Shown one piece after another: positions 9,148 to 21,834 of a stretch of 64,000 bases of DNA. The first letter of the stretch is position 1; each line of letters begins with the position of its first letter. The DNA is from Verrucomicrobiota bacterium (GTDB lineage Bacteria; Verrucomicrobiota; Verrucomicrobiia; Limisphaerales; J093), in assembly GCA_012517065.1 (NCBI GenBank), contig JAAYVR010000123.1:1-64000 (forward strand), written 5' to 3'. Both the position numbers and the translations under genes were made by a program. The notes below the pieces were generated by a model. The model ran no database searches and was not told where the DNA came from. It saw only the letters and a list, made by a program, of their open reading frames with translations.

Positions 9148-9589
9148 TAATGCTTCGGCCCCGAAATCTCACCGGTCACCCCGACAGGTGCGCCCGTGCC
9201 CTCATTCCGGTGGGATTTCCGGGTTAGCGTTCCGAGCGGACGCGGAAACGAGAAAACTGTCTGTCACAGCTCTGCCGCGCCAAGGATGACGCGCCCTGCC
9301 GTTCATGAAATCATGCGCAAGCCAAGGTGGGCGCTCCGCGCACTCCACAAACAACGTGCCTGTCCCCATATCGGCGTGACGCGGCAAACAATGTGTCTGT
9401 CCCCATATCGGCGTGCGAGTGGTTTCTCCGCAAACTTCGGCAACCGTGGATAGGAACAAGGGGCAATCTGCGGGCCACGCCGCAATCATGGGGCAAAACC
9501 CAATCAACGGCGATCATCTGATCGGACCTCGTTGTTCTGCCGGGGATCTTGTGCCATTTATGTTACACTTGGCTGATATTTCTGCCCTG
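9148..9589. repeat. Repeat-mosaic gap, no gene
   Basis: From left to right: an inverted repeat 'ccccgaaatctcaccgg...ccggtgggatttccggg' (9158-9226); a block 'gcggaaac...ctgtc...cagctc...gccgttcatgaaa' (~9238-9310) closely matched at 15360-15430; then two head-to-tail copies of 'aacaa(c/t)gtg(c/t)ctgtccccatatcggcgtg' (9350-9419). It ends with 'aacttcggcaaccg..aggaacaaggggcaatctgcgg', which matches 15512-15560 and, in reverse, 18230-18300 and 51345-51410. All ORFs shown here on both strands are by-products. Confidence 0.85.
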
Positions 9590-10213
9590 TCACGTTTGTT
9601 CCGCCCATTGAACGAAGTTGCGGAGCATGTGGAGGCCGATTTCCTGGCTTTTCTCCGGGTGGAATTGAGTGCCGACAACGTTCTCATGCCAAACGGCTGA
9701 GGCGAATGTTTCGCCATAGATTGTCAGTGCGGCGACGATCGACTTGTCAACGGGCTTTGGGAAATAGCTGTGGACGAAATACACGTAACTGCCGGAGGGT
9801 ACGCCGCGAAACAGAGGGCAGTCGGGTCGAACAATGTCCAACTGATTCCACCCGATCTGCGGCGTTTTTATCCCGTGCTGGGCGCTGAATCGGACGACAC
9901 TCCCTTGGAAAACTGCGAGTCCAGGGGCGCGGCTGTTGAATTCTTCGCTGCGCTCGAACAAGGCCTGATACCCGACGCAAATTCCCAGAAAAGGCCGACC
10001 GCTTTGAATGAACTCGCGACAAGCAGTCACAAGGCCTTGTCGTTCCATGGCGTTCAGGCAATCGTCGAATGCGCCGACACCGGGCAGAACAAGTGCGCTT
10101 GCGCCGCGGAGTTCTTCCGGGCGCGCGATCAACTCCACGGAAGCGCCAACGTGCCGGAGGCTCTTGAACACGCTTTGGAGGTTTCCAGCTCCGTAATCAA
10201 TCAACGCAATCAC
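9590..10213 (-). CDS. hisH: Imidazole glycerol phosphate synthase, glutaminase subunit HisH
   Basis: A 207-aa class I glutamine amidotransferase that supplies ammonia to HisF in histidine biosynthesis. The typical start IALIDYGAGNLQSVFKSL is present. The nucleophile cysteine lies in FLGICVGYQALFE and the His-Glu pair in GTQFHPEKSQEIGLHML. Length is standard for the family (~200 aa). Translation starts at GTG 10213. No hisF or other his gene is adjacent, so the pathway is scattered in this genome. The gene diverges from the glycogen debranching gene. Confidence 0.96.
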   Translation of the reverse strand: MIALIDYGAGNLQSVFKSLRHVGASVELIARPEELRGASALVLPGVGAFDDCLNAMERQGLVTACREFIQSGRPFLGICVGYQALFERSEEFNSRAPGLAVFQGSVVRFSAQHGIKTPQIGWNQLDIVRPDCPLFRGVPSGSYVYFVHSYFPKPVDKSIVAALTIYGETFASAVWHENVVGTQFHPEKSQEIGLHMLRNFVQWAEQT

Positions 10214-10570
10214 TGCACAACATTAGACAGTACACAGTCAAAATCAAACTCTGCTTTGCGCGGCTGCGTCTCAGATCGAGCATTTGCGCAGTGGCATAAC
10301 GCGAAACGGGCTCTTGCACCTCTTTGTGCCTTGCCCGCCTCGCCACGGTGATTCTCAGGTTCGAATAATCGAGGTTTGGGTCCTGCGCCTCATCTAATCC
10401 TTGATCGAGCTGTAAAGTGTCTGGGCTGGCTATGGGGAATCCACGGCCGACACGTTTGCATTGGTTTCGCGATGGCAGGCCAGATGCGGTTGCGCTGTGC
10501 TGTGCAGTCATACGAACGAATGTTTCCGAAGTTGCGTGAAAGAACTGATTCGGCGATAAAATCCGCGGCA
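10214..10570. other. Divergent intergenic region hisH / debranching enzyme
   Basis: About 360 bases between divergent genes. The left part ('acagtacacagtcaaaatc') is the most AT-rich and is a plausible place for the hisH promoter. The right part could code for an extended N-terminus of the debranching enzyme, because the frame stays open from 10376. I see none of the dispersed repeats and no convincing promoter pair. Confidence 0.4.
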
Positions 10571-13500
10571 ATGCACGAGTTTGAGCAGGAACCGCGCACG
10601 GGCGAACGTCTGGTCAAGTTTGCAGGCGACTCGGTGTGTTTTAAGCTGCGAGTTGCGAGTGGCAAGCCGTGGCCGGACGGGTGGCGCGCTTTTCTCAGAA
10701 CAAACCTCGGACGCGCCGACGCTTTGCGTGAAGAAATACTGTCGGAGGTCGAGCACGGGCGTCCGCCCATCGCAAAATCATGGCACGACATTCCGATGCG
10801 ATGTGCGGGGAACGTGTGGGAGGTGGAGCTGCCGCTGGTTGAGGTTGGCTATTTTCGCGCCAAGGCGTATGCGGTTGACACTCGCGGCTGGCAACACTGG
10901 CCGACCGGGCCGGATGTTGGGATCAACGTTCAGCCCAATGCATGTCGGACATGGAACATCCTTTATTGCGCATTCCCGCGAATGTTTGGTCCGACAAAGA
11001 GTGCATCGGCAACGGTCAACGAAGCGCTCGAGCACCGGCTTCGGGAATTGGATGCGCGGGGGTACACTGTCATCCCGCCCTCGGGGAAACTGCGCGACCT
11101 AGTGCGCGAACTTCCGCACATCTTCGACACGCTGGGCTGCAGGATTCTTCATTTGTTGCCGGTGAATCCGGTTCCGACGACGTACGCGCGGTTTGGCCGT
11201 TTTGGGAGCCCGTACGCTGCTGGGGACTTGCTGGCGATTGATCCGGCACTGATCGAATTCGATCGGAAAACTACAGGGGTTGACCAGTTTCGAGAATTGA
11301 CGCGTGCGGTGCATGCGCGGGGCGGCTGGGTGTTTCTCGACATGGCGATCAACCACACCGGCTGGGAATCGACGCTGCAATGGCGGCATCCGGAATGGTT
11401 CATGCGAAAACACAACGGCACGTTTGTCAGTCCGGGCGCATGGGGCGTGACCTGGGAGGACCTTGTCGAGTTGGAACATGCGAATCCGGAGCTGCGACGT
11501 CATCTGGCTGATGTGTTTATTGAATGGTGTAGGCGTGGCGTGGACGGTTTCAGATGTGATGCGGGTTATTTTGTGCCGCGGGATGTATGGCGCTACATCA
11601 TCGCCAAGGTGCACATGGAATTCCCGGACACGGTGTTTTTCCTCGAAGGCCTCGGCGGCGCGTGGGAGATCACGGAGGACCTGTTGACCGAAGGCGGGTT
11701 CCAATGGGCGTACTCGGAGTTGTTCCAAAACTACGATGGATTGCAGGTTTCCGGGTACCTTGACCATGCAATCAAAAAGAGCCGAAGTGTGGGGCTGCTG
11801 GTTCATTATTCCGAAACCCACGACAATCCGCGCCTGGCTGCCCGTGGGCGGGAATGGTCGCTCTTGCGAAATCGGCTCTGTGGTTTGACAAGTGTGAGTG
11901 GTTGTTTCGGTTTCACTTGCGGCGTTGAATGGCTGGCAAAGGAAAAGGTGGATGTGCATGGGAGCAGTGGCATGGCATGGGGAAACGCAGACAACATAAT
12001 CCCTGAATTGGCCCGGCTGAATCGGCTTTTGGCCGAGCACCCGTGCTTTTTCGATGGCGCGCATCTCGAGCGGCTCAGCCCGCACGGTTCGCCAGTCTAT
12101 GCACTCAAGAGGACATCGCGCGAAGGGCTCGATTCGGTGCTGGTGCTTGTCAACACCGATACCAGCGCACGCCAGAAAATCGAGTTGAGGACGGACCAAA
12201 TTGCGCCAGCGGGGTTTCAAGTGGACCTGTTGAATCAGCCGCTGCCCAACACGGTGGTCAAAGGGGACAAGGCCGTGTTCGACCTCCCACCTGCTTCGGC
12301 TTACTGCCTTGCGGGGACAACGTCGCCGCACGGACTCAGTGGTGAGGCATACAGAAGACGATGTGCAGCACGCGCAATCGCGCTGAGCATTTTGAAAAGG
12401 CATGTTCCACCGGAGCTCATCAACCCTGCTGAAATTGACGCGCTTGCCGACCGGGTGGGACACGATCTTGCCGGCTTTTTGAGTGCTGCGACGTACCTCG
12501 AGGAAAGCTTCGCCACCGCAAACCAAAAACAAACTTCCTGTTCTGCGGAATCAACCGACAAGGCAGGCTCTCCGGTTTTGCTCGAAAAACTCGAAAAGGC
12601 GCGGGGACTGTTCCCGCGTGTGGTTTGTTGGACGGTTTCCGACAGCAGGCGGGTGACGCTTGTGCCGACGGATCACTGGCTGTTGATTGAGCATTCGAGT
12701 CCTTTTCATGTGAACATTAAAGCACAGGATGCGACAGTTCATTGGCAGGCCCGCTCTGAACGAATTGGGAACAGGCATGTGGCGTGTTATCCGCCACGTC
12801 GAAACGCAGGCATGGCGCTGTTGCGGTTTGAGAGTTATGCAGACAAACCTGCTGAGACGACAGCAGCAATTGAGTTTCTGGACACCTCGACGAAAGCGGG
12901 ACCCGTCAAAGTGCGATATCCGGAGGACAGAATTGTGCTGCTCACAAACGGTCGGGGTGCAATGGCGCGTTTCTGCCTTGATTTTGGCGCGGTCAGATCG
13001 AAGTACGACTGTCTCCTTGGCGCGAATCTGAGCGCAGAACATCCTGCCGACCGACACGTTTTTGCGAAGCGTGCACGCGTGTGGGCAAGTGCTGACGGTT
13101 TTCTGTCGCCGTTGGATGCAAGGCATCTGGTGGATTTCGATCCCGGCCCGCCTGCACGCTGGATGTTTCACGTTCCAGCGGGTGATGGGCGGCTGGTTGG
13201 GGTTCTCGTTGAGGCGTGCATGTTGGAAGGTCGGAACACAACTGTGCTGAGGTTTTCAAGGCTCGCACCCGGCAACATGCGCCACCAGACAAAACACGCA
13301 AACCAAAGCGGGCCCGGCCGGACAACACCCGTTCACGACGTGCGACTGACGGTGCGGATCGACATTGAAGACCGCAATTTTCATCAGGAAACCTTTCGGA
13401 CTCCCGGCGCAGAACATCATTTTGCAAGCCACTGCCGCCCGATTGAATCCAAACACGCGGCGAATTGGGAGGGCCCATGCGCGTACATTGGCTTCGAGTT

Positions 13501-15109
13501 TTCGCCTGCGGCAGACCGCCAATTGCGCGTTTGGGCAATGCGCACCAGCAGCCAGGAAAACACCCCCACCAACTGCCTCGCAGCACCCGGGCAGTCAACG
13601 CTCATGGCATACCATCCCGAGCCGGAATGGTGCGAACGCATTCCGCATCCTGTCGAAGCAACTCGCGGGTTAACAGCCGAAGGCGCAGCTTACAGCCCGG
13701 GATGGTTCGAACTCTCACTGGGAGAAGACGAGAGTGTTCACGTAGTCGCCTGCGCTGACTCGACCGACCCGGCCGCAGATGAAATTCAACGTGGTTTCGG
13801 AGCCGGTGCCGGCGAGCCGCAACGGCATTCGCGCGTGACCACTTTGGACTTGCAAACCACGCTGACAACTGCGGCGAAGAGCTTCCTGGTACGCCGAGGT
13901 TCTGCGTGGTCTGTAATTGCCGGTTATCCGTGGTTCCTCGAATGGGGGCGGGATTCGCTCATAGCTGCGCGCGGGCTGATTTCACTCGGGTGGCTGAAAG
14001 AAACCGAGAGTTTGCTCACATTGTTCGGACGATTCGAGAAGGACGGGACATTGCCAAACATGCTCATCGGGGAACACGGCGGCAACAGGGATTCTTCGGA
14101 TGCGCCCCTCTGGTATGGCCTCGCTTGCGATGAATACGCGCTTGCTTTGGCCGCGCCTGACGGTTCGGCCGGAACCACGCGGCCCTCGAGTGCAGAGTCG
14201 TTCTACAGGAAGAAAATCGATTCAACCGGCCGGAGCATTGTTGATGTTCTCAGATCGATCGCCGGCTCGTACCTGCGCGGCACGCCGAACGGAATCAGGG
14301 TGGACCCGAGTTCAGGGCTGGTGTGGAGCCCGAGCCACTTCACGTGGATGGACACAAATTTCCCGCCATGCTCACCGCGAGAGGGTTTCCCAATCGAAAT
14401 CCAGGCTCTTTGGATTCGGCTGCTCCGACAATTGGAAAACCTGAATGTGCCGCCCGTTGCCGAACGCTGGGGTATTCTTGCCGACCGCGCACTCGAATCG
14501 ATGGACCGGTTGTTCTGGCTCGAAAAGAAAGGGTGGTTCGCTGATGTATTGCTTGCTCCGGCTGGTCAACCTGCCACCGCGGCGCGCCCTGACGAGGCGT
14601 TAAGAAGCAACTGCCTAATACCCATTGCGCTCGGCCTGCTCAAAGGCGGCAAAGCTCGCATGTGCGTTGCCGCTGCACAGCGCCATTTGTTGGTGCCGGG
14701 CGGACTTAGGTCGCTTGCTCCACTACCCGTCAGCCCGCCTCTGCCAATTTACGGTCCCGGTGGGCAATTGTTGAATGACCCGGACAACCCGTACTTTGGC
14801 AGATACGAAGGCGACGAGGATACTCGCCGGAAACCCGCGTACCACAACGGGACGGCGTGGGTCTGGATGCTGCCGGTGTTTTGCGAAGCGCTTGCGCGGG
14901 CATGGGACTTCGAGCCCGCCGCCGTATCTGCGGCAATGGCATACCTGTGCAGTGCAAAGCGCCTCTTGCTCGAGGGATGCGTCGGACAACTCCCCGAAAT
15001 CATGGACGGCGACGCGCCTCACACGCTCCGCGGATGCGACGCTCAGGCATGGAGCGTGACTGAAACTCTGAGGGTATTGAGAATTCTCGAGGCCGATCAA
15101 CCACTGTGA
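10571..15109 (+). CDS. Bifunctional-type glycogen debranching enzyme (GH13-like plus amylo-alpha-1,6-glucosidase)
   Basis: About 1512 aa, among the largest genes here. The N-terminal half is an alpha-amylase-like barrel: FLDMAINHTGW, VDGFRCDAGYF (nucleophile Asp), FFLEGLGG (acid Glu) and HYSETHDNPRLAA. A beta-rich middle follows. The last ~450 residues are a GDE_C/amylo-1,6-glucosidase domain: GYPWFLEWGRDSLIA, DGTLPNMLIGEHGGN, LVWSPSHFTWMD. Together they would move maltosyl/maltotriosyl units and cleave the remaining alpha-1,6 branch of glycogen in the cytoplasm. This order and length resemble the eukaryotic AGL protein. The start is uncertain: the frame is open from TTG 10376, with ATGs at 10472, 10520 and 10571. 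I chose 10571 because the recognisable domain (RLVKFAGDSVCFKLR) begins just after. Confidence 0.9.
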   Translation: MHEFEQEPRTGERLVKFAGDSVCFKLRVASGKPWPDGWRAFLRTNLGRADALREEILSEVEHGRPPIAKSWHDIPMRCAGNVWEVELPLVEVGYFRAKAYAVDTRGWQHWPTGPDVGINVQPNACRTWNILYCAFPRMFGPTKSASATVNEALEHRLRELDARGYTVIPPSGKLRDLVRELPHIFDTLGCRILHLLPVNPVPTTYARFGRFGSPYAAGDLLAIDPALIEFDRKTTGVDQFRELTRAVHARGGWVFLDMAINHTGWESTLQWRHPEWFMRKHNGTFVSPGAWGVTWEDLVELEHANPELRRHLADVFIEWCRRGVDGFRCDAGYFVPRDVWRYIIAKVHMEFPDTVFFLEGLGGAWEITEDLLTEGGFQWAYSELFQNYDGLQVSGYLDHAIKKSRSVGLLVHYSETHDNPRLAARGREWSLLRNRLCGLTSVSGCFGFTCGVEWLAKEKVDVHGSSGMAWGNADNIIPELARLNRLLAEHPCFFDGAHLERLSPHGSPVYALKRTSREGLDSVLVLVNTDTSARQKIELRTDQIAPAGFQVDLLNQPLPNTVVKGDKAVFDLPPASAYCLAGTTSPHGLSGEAYRRRCAARAIALSILKRHVPPELINPAEIDALADRVGHDLAGFLSAATYLEESFATANQKQTSCSAESTDKAGSPVLLEKLEKARGLFPRVVCWTVSDSRRVTLVPTDHWLLIEHSSPFHVNIKAQDATVHWQARSERIGNRHVACYPPRRNAGMALLRFESYADKPAETTAAIEFLDTSTKAGPVKVRYPEDRIVLLTNGRGAMARFCLDFGAVRSKYDCLLGANLSAEHPADRHVFAKRARVWASADGFLSPLDARHLVDFDPGPPARWMFHVPAGDGRLVGVLVEACMLEGRNTTVLRFSRLAPGNMRHQTKHANQSGPGRTTPVHDVRLTVRIDIEDRNFHQETFRTPGAEHHFASHCRPIESKHAANWEGPCAYIGFEFSPAADRQLRVWAMRTSSQENTPTNCLAAPGQSTLMAYHPEPEWCERIPHPVEATRGLTAEGAAYSPGWFELSLGEDESVHVVACADSTDPAADEIQRGFGAGAGEPQRHSRVTTLDLQTTLTTAAKSFLVRRGSAWSVIAGYPWFLEWGRDSLIAARGLISLGWLKETESLLTLFGRFEKDGTLPNMLIGEHGGNRDSSDAPLWYGLACDEYALALAAPDGSAGTTRPSSAESFYRKKIDSTGRSIVDVLRSIAGSYLRGTPNGIRVDPSSGLVWSPSHFTWMDTNFPPCSPREGFPIEIQALWIRLLRQLENLNVPPVAERWGILADRALESMDRLFWLEKKGWFADVLLAPAGQPATAARPDEALRSNCLIPIALGLLKGGKARMCVAAAQRHLLVPGGLRSLAPLPVSPPLPIYGPGGQLLNDPDNPYFGRYEGDEDTRRKPAYHNGTAWVWMLPVFCEALARAWDFEPAAVSAAMAYLCSAKRLLLEGCVGQLPEIMDGDAPHTLRGCDAQAWSVTETLRVLRILEADQPL

Positions 15110-15825
15110 CGCCGCCCGAGTAGCTTGAAAAGTGCACAGCCCCCTAACCCGGAAATCTCACCGCTCACCCCCTCGGATTCGCCCGTGCCTTCACTCCGGT
15201 GAGATTTCCGGGGCCCGCATATTCCTTGGTTGCTTGAAGACACCCGTTTCGCAGACTGCTCAGGGTATCAAATATGCGGGCTAAGGCAGGACCCGAACAG
15301 CGGCGGGCGCGACATCGCCCCATGCGCCGGGCAACCGATCACTGTTCGGGTTCCGTATTTACGCGGAAACTAGAACACTGTCCGTAACAGCTCCGGAGCG
15401 CCAACGATGCCGCGCTCTGCCGTTCATGAAACCGTGCCCGAGGCAGGGGAAGCGCTCCGCGTACACCACAAACAACGTGTCTGTCCCCATATCGGCATCC
15501 GAGGGGTTCCTCCGCAGACTTGGGCGGCGGCCGATTGGAACAAGAGGCAATTTGCGGACCACACCGCAATCCGGGGACAAGACCCAAACAACGAGCCTGT
15601 CACTCTATTTGGTCTGTTGGGACGCAGGATGCCACAACCCAGTTCGGCAGTCCGACATCGCCGGGATGTCAGCGAGGCGCCATGGTGAAGTGGGGAGCTT
15701 CATTGGAGGAGTGCGTCACCATTGCGGCCTGTCTCCCGGAAAACCCCCAGCCCGGAAATCTCACCGGAATGAACCTCGGGGTATCTTGGGCAGGAAACCG
15801 GTGAGGTTTCCTGGTCCGAGAGGTT
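15110..15825. repeat. Long repeat-mosaic gap, no gene
   Basis: Contents in order: inverted repeat 'cccggaaatctcaccg...cggtgagatttccggg' (15148-15212), directly joined to a second hairpin 'cccgcatatt...aatatgcggg' (15213-15281). Then a block matching 9238-9500 that includes 'aacaacgtgtctgtccccatatcggcatc' (15471-15498), 'ggggacaagacccaaacaacgagcctgtcac' (15574-15602), and a further copy of the first inverted repeat (15749-15816). The gap separates two converging genes, so the last hairpin could also help end transcription. The many ORFs are by-products. Confidence 0.85.
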
Positions 15826-18135
15826 CTACCAAACCCTGATGTTTGTCCAGCCGTGGCGGAGCGTTTCGAACGGACCCGGGCGCGGGTTTGTCGCGTTTCG
15901 CGCCTTCCCCAAATAGTCGATGTCGATTGCCAACGGGGAATCGTCCGGGGCAACGTACGGCACCTTGGATACCCGGGGTTTGCCCAACAGTGCGCTGGTA
16001 ACCGGGGAAGTCCGCGATCGCAATACGGCTTTATCCAAGGCGATCTCGAGTTCGACGCGGCCCCGTTTTTGCACGAGCGCAGGCTTCGGATCGAACTCGT
16101 TCAAAACGATCGCATCCGGTTCGTTTTTCCATGGGCGGGCTCCGTTCAGATAGACATTGCCGCCGGTCATGATTGGGAATTCGCGCCAGTCATAGACCCA
16201 CAGGCCGTACCCGCCGCTCCATTGTGGGTCTTTGGAAACGGATTGTTCGGCAGTTGCGGTTGCGCGGCCCTTGCCAATGAAGATGTTGTTGAAAAACCGA
16301 TCGTCGCCGCCGTGGATGTTGGTCAGTCCGGCCACCGCCGTGCTGTGGGCCGGGTGCCACGGCGTTTCGCGGCTGAGTTCGGGTCGGCTGATTATTCGGC
16401 CGGCGAACAGGTTGTGCGCGTAAGCGCCGCCTTCAGACATATCAAGCAAGCTGACCTGTGAGAGAAACAGGTTGTTGTCCACGAGAAACGGTCCGTGGTT
16501 GACCTCGACGAACAAATCCTGGCCAGAGTTATCATGGAACAGGTTCCGGGTAACGCGAGTACCCTGGGCCATCCAATCAAGCCATAGCCCGAGGCAGGTT
16601 TGATAGATGTGATTGTCGCGGATCGTGGTGTCGATCGCAGCGTGAAACTTGATGCCCGCCATTTCAGCCCCGGAGAAGAGCCTGCGCACATGGACGTGAT
16701 GGATGGTGTTGCCGGAAACTGTGCTGAAGGCCGCGCCAAGGCTTCCCACGATCCCAGCCTGCTCGCAATGCGAAATCGTGTTGTTGCGCACTATGTGGTG
16801 GCCGATGGTGTCCCTGTTCCAACCGTTGGCAAGGGCACGCTCGATCGTTTTCACGTACCCTTCGGCGGTGTTCGCCGAGGTGTTGTCGTATTGATCGCCG
16901 TACTTGCCAAGAGAAATGCCGGAGCAAACCGAGTGGCTGATGACGTTGTTCTCGATAATCCAGCCTTTGCTCCAATGGGTCCCGATCAAGCCGATCTGTT
17001 CAGCGGTTGGTGGCGCCCACGGCGTGGCTGCGTGGCGCATGATGAAACCCCGCACGGTGATGTAATTCCGACCGGGCCGGTCAGGATAGAAAACCGTGCG
17101 CCGGACATTGATCTCGACCAATTGCTTGTTCGGGTCAACGCCCGGGAACTGGGCCCAAATTGTCGTGTTCGAGCCGTCCACTTTTGTGAACCAGAGCGCA
17201 CTTGGCACCGACGCCGGCTTTCCGCTCTTGAACACCAGGCAAACAGTCCTGACGCCGCGCACAGGCTTGGTCTTGGCCGTGAACGAAGACCACGACTGCC
17301 AATCGCCGGTGCCGGAGACAACGCAGGTCCCGAGCAATTCGCCTTCGGGATTGTCCAAATGCACCTCAATCAACCCCCCTTGCGCCGCCGACGAAGCGCG
17401 GAATTCGATCTGCCTCGTGCCTTTGCCAAAATCGACCCGGTCGTATCGCACCCAATCGCCGTGCTCGATCCATCCGATGCATTGGCCGCCTTCGGAGCAT
17501 TGCGCAGTTTGAACCCCCTGCTGCGCAGCAAAATCGGCCGCCGCAATTTTGCTGCCGCGACCGGTGTTTGCGACAGGCCGGAACCACGCCACGTTCAGCA
17601 GGTATTGGCCGACCCCGCCCGAGGCGGTCTTGCCCCGGCCGAACAACTCGTCCAAGCTGGCGGCTTCTGTCAACCACTCGCCGTTCAGATACACAGCGCC
17701 GGTGTGATGCTCGCGGCCTCGCGGATCAAACCAATCACCGCGAATCAGGTCTTGGTAGGGATTGAAATCCCCAAAGAACGTGTTCGGGATGACCACCTGC
17801 CAAACGTCGCCTTCGACCTTTTTCCAACCGCCGATGACTTCGGAGCCTTTGATCTCGACCTTTGCCCCAGGAGCTGCCTGATACACGATTCGGCGCATGT
17901 CTGATTCGCCGCCGCGCGGTGGGTTGACTCGCTCGCGGTACACCCCTTCGTGCACGGTGATCACGTCACCGGGCTGTGCGACCCGAGCCGCAGCAGAAAT
18001 CGTCTTGAAAGGGCGGCGCGCCGACCCGTCGTGCCGATCGTCGCCAATGCGTGCGGACACGTGAAACTCGGCTGCCATCAGCGGGAGAAGACCACCAGTC
18101 ATCCAGACACAGAATAAGATGGAGATGGAACGCAT
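15826..18135 (-). CDS. Secreted right-handed beta-helix protein with CBM6-like insert
   Basis: About 769 aa after correcting the start. The signal peptide is MRSISILFCVWMTGGLLPLMAAE. Next is a DUF1565-like opening (DDRHDGSARRPFKTISAAARVAQPGDVITVHEG), typical of pectate-lyase-like beta-helices. A module near residues 170-290 has the feel of a family 6 carbohydrate-binding domain (GWIEHGDWVRYDRVDFG, FRASSAAQGGLIEVHLD). Many beta-helix rungs follow (NNVISHSVCSGISLG, NNTISHCEQAGIVG, DNHIYQTCLGLWLD). It probably cleaves or binds polysaccharide outside the cell; no catalytic residues can be assigned. The track start at 18474 reads through dispersed repeats, and the ATG at 18135 is the real one. Confidence 0.87.
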   Translation of the reverse strand: MRSISILFCVWMTGGLLPLMAAEFHVSARIGDDRHDGSARRPFKTISAAARVAQPGDVITVHEGVYRERVNPPRGGESDMRRIVYQAAPGAKVEIKGSEVIGGWKKVEGDVWQVVIPNTFFGDFNPYQDLIRGDWFDPRGREHHTGAVYLNGEWLTEAASLDELFGRGKTASGGVGQYLLNVAWFRPVANTGRGSKIAAADFAAQQGVQTAQCSEGGQCIGWIEHGDWVRYDRVDFGKGTRQIEFRASSAAQGGLIEVHLDNPEGELLGTCVVSGTGDWQSWSSFTAKTKPVRGVRTVCLVFKSGKPASVPSALWFTKVDGSNTTIWAQFPGVDPNKQLVEINVRRTVFYPDRPGRNYITVRGFIMRHAATPWAPPTAEQIGLIGTHWSKGWIIENNVISHSVCSGISLGKYGDQYDNTSANTAEGYVKTIERALANGWNRDTIGHHIVRNNTISHCEQAGIVGSLGAAFSTVSGNTIHHVHVRRLFSGAEMAGIKFHAAIDTTIRDNHIYQTCLGLWLDWMAQGTRVTRNLFHDNSGQDLFVEVNHGPFLVDNNLFLSQVSLLDMSEGGAYAHNLFAGRIISRPELSRETPWHPAHSTAVAGLTNIHGGDDRFFNNIFIGKGRATATAEQSVSKDPQWSGGYGLWVYDWREFPIMTGGNVYLNGARPWKNEPDAIVLNEFDPKPALVQKRGRVELEIALDKAVLRSRTSPVTSALLGKPRVSKVPYVAPDDSPLAIDIDYLGKARNATNPRPGPFETLRHGWTNIRVW

Positions 18136-18520
18136 GCGCAAGTTTTTGGCTTGAACCGGCTTCAAGACAAGCAGTTTCGTGCGGCAAACTTCGGAAATAG
18201 AGGGACAGGCTCGTTGTTTGGGTTTTGCCCCCGGATTGCGGCACGCCCCGCAGATTGTTCCTTGTTCCAATCCGCGGTTGCCGAAGTCTGCGGAGGAAGC
18301 TGTCGGGCACCGATATGGGGACAGGCACGTTGTTTGGGCACAGAAACAAAGCGGCAGCAAGCTGCCGCACTCCAAACGCTTCGCGCCGACCAACGCCCAC
18401 TGCTTCCGCGGCAGCGCGTGAAAAACCATCGGGATCAGCAGCGAGATCGAATGCGGCCGCATGGGGACAGACACGTAGTTGGTTCGGAGCGGCGCAGATC
18501 GCCCCTTGGGGAAGGCTAAA
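18136..18520. repeat. Repeat mosaic upstream of the beta-helix gene
   Basis: Matches 51305-51570 over about 270 bases in the same orientation. The shared order is 'gacaggctcg(t/a)tgtttggg(t/c)ttgcccc', 'tgttccttgttccaatc.gcggttgccgaagtctg.ggaggaa', 'gatatggggacag(g/a)cac.ttgtt', then 'aaacaaagcggcagcaagctgccgcactccaa.cgcttcgcgcc'. A further core, 'atggggacagacacgtagttgg', ends near 18483. Read in reverse, this DNA gives the false N-terminal extension of ORF 15826..18474. Confidence 0.85.
18361..18378. repeat. Hairpin GCGGCAGC-aa-GCTGCCGC in a dispersed repeat
   Basis: An 8-bp perfect inverted repeat with a 2-base loop, embedded in 'aaagcggcagcaagctgccgcactccaa'. Identical hairpins lie near 27640-27657 (reverse orientation) and 51496-51515. 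The coordinates of the single copies are approximate to a few bases. Confidence 0.7.
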
Positions 18521-21822
<3,302 letters not shown>

Positions 21823-21834
21823 GATTGAGTGCCA

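Noticed and set aside
9196-9521. ORFs on both strands at 9196-9521 and the similar ones at 15339-15839
   Set aside because: The same peptides (TNNVSVPIS, CLSPYR) appear in several places because the DNA is repeated; they are not conserved as proteins.
11099-12532. 477-aa minus-strand ORF inside the debranching enzyme gene
   Set aside because: Shadow of the strong plus-strand gene, with no recognisable motif and no start context.
16600-17904. 434-aa plus-strand ORF opposite the beta-helix gene
   Set aside because: Antisense shadow; the minus-strand reading has a signal peptide and repeating beta-helix rungs.
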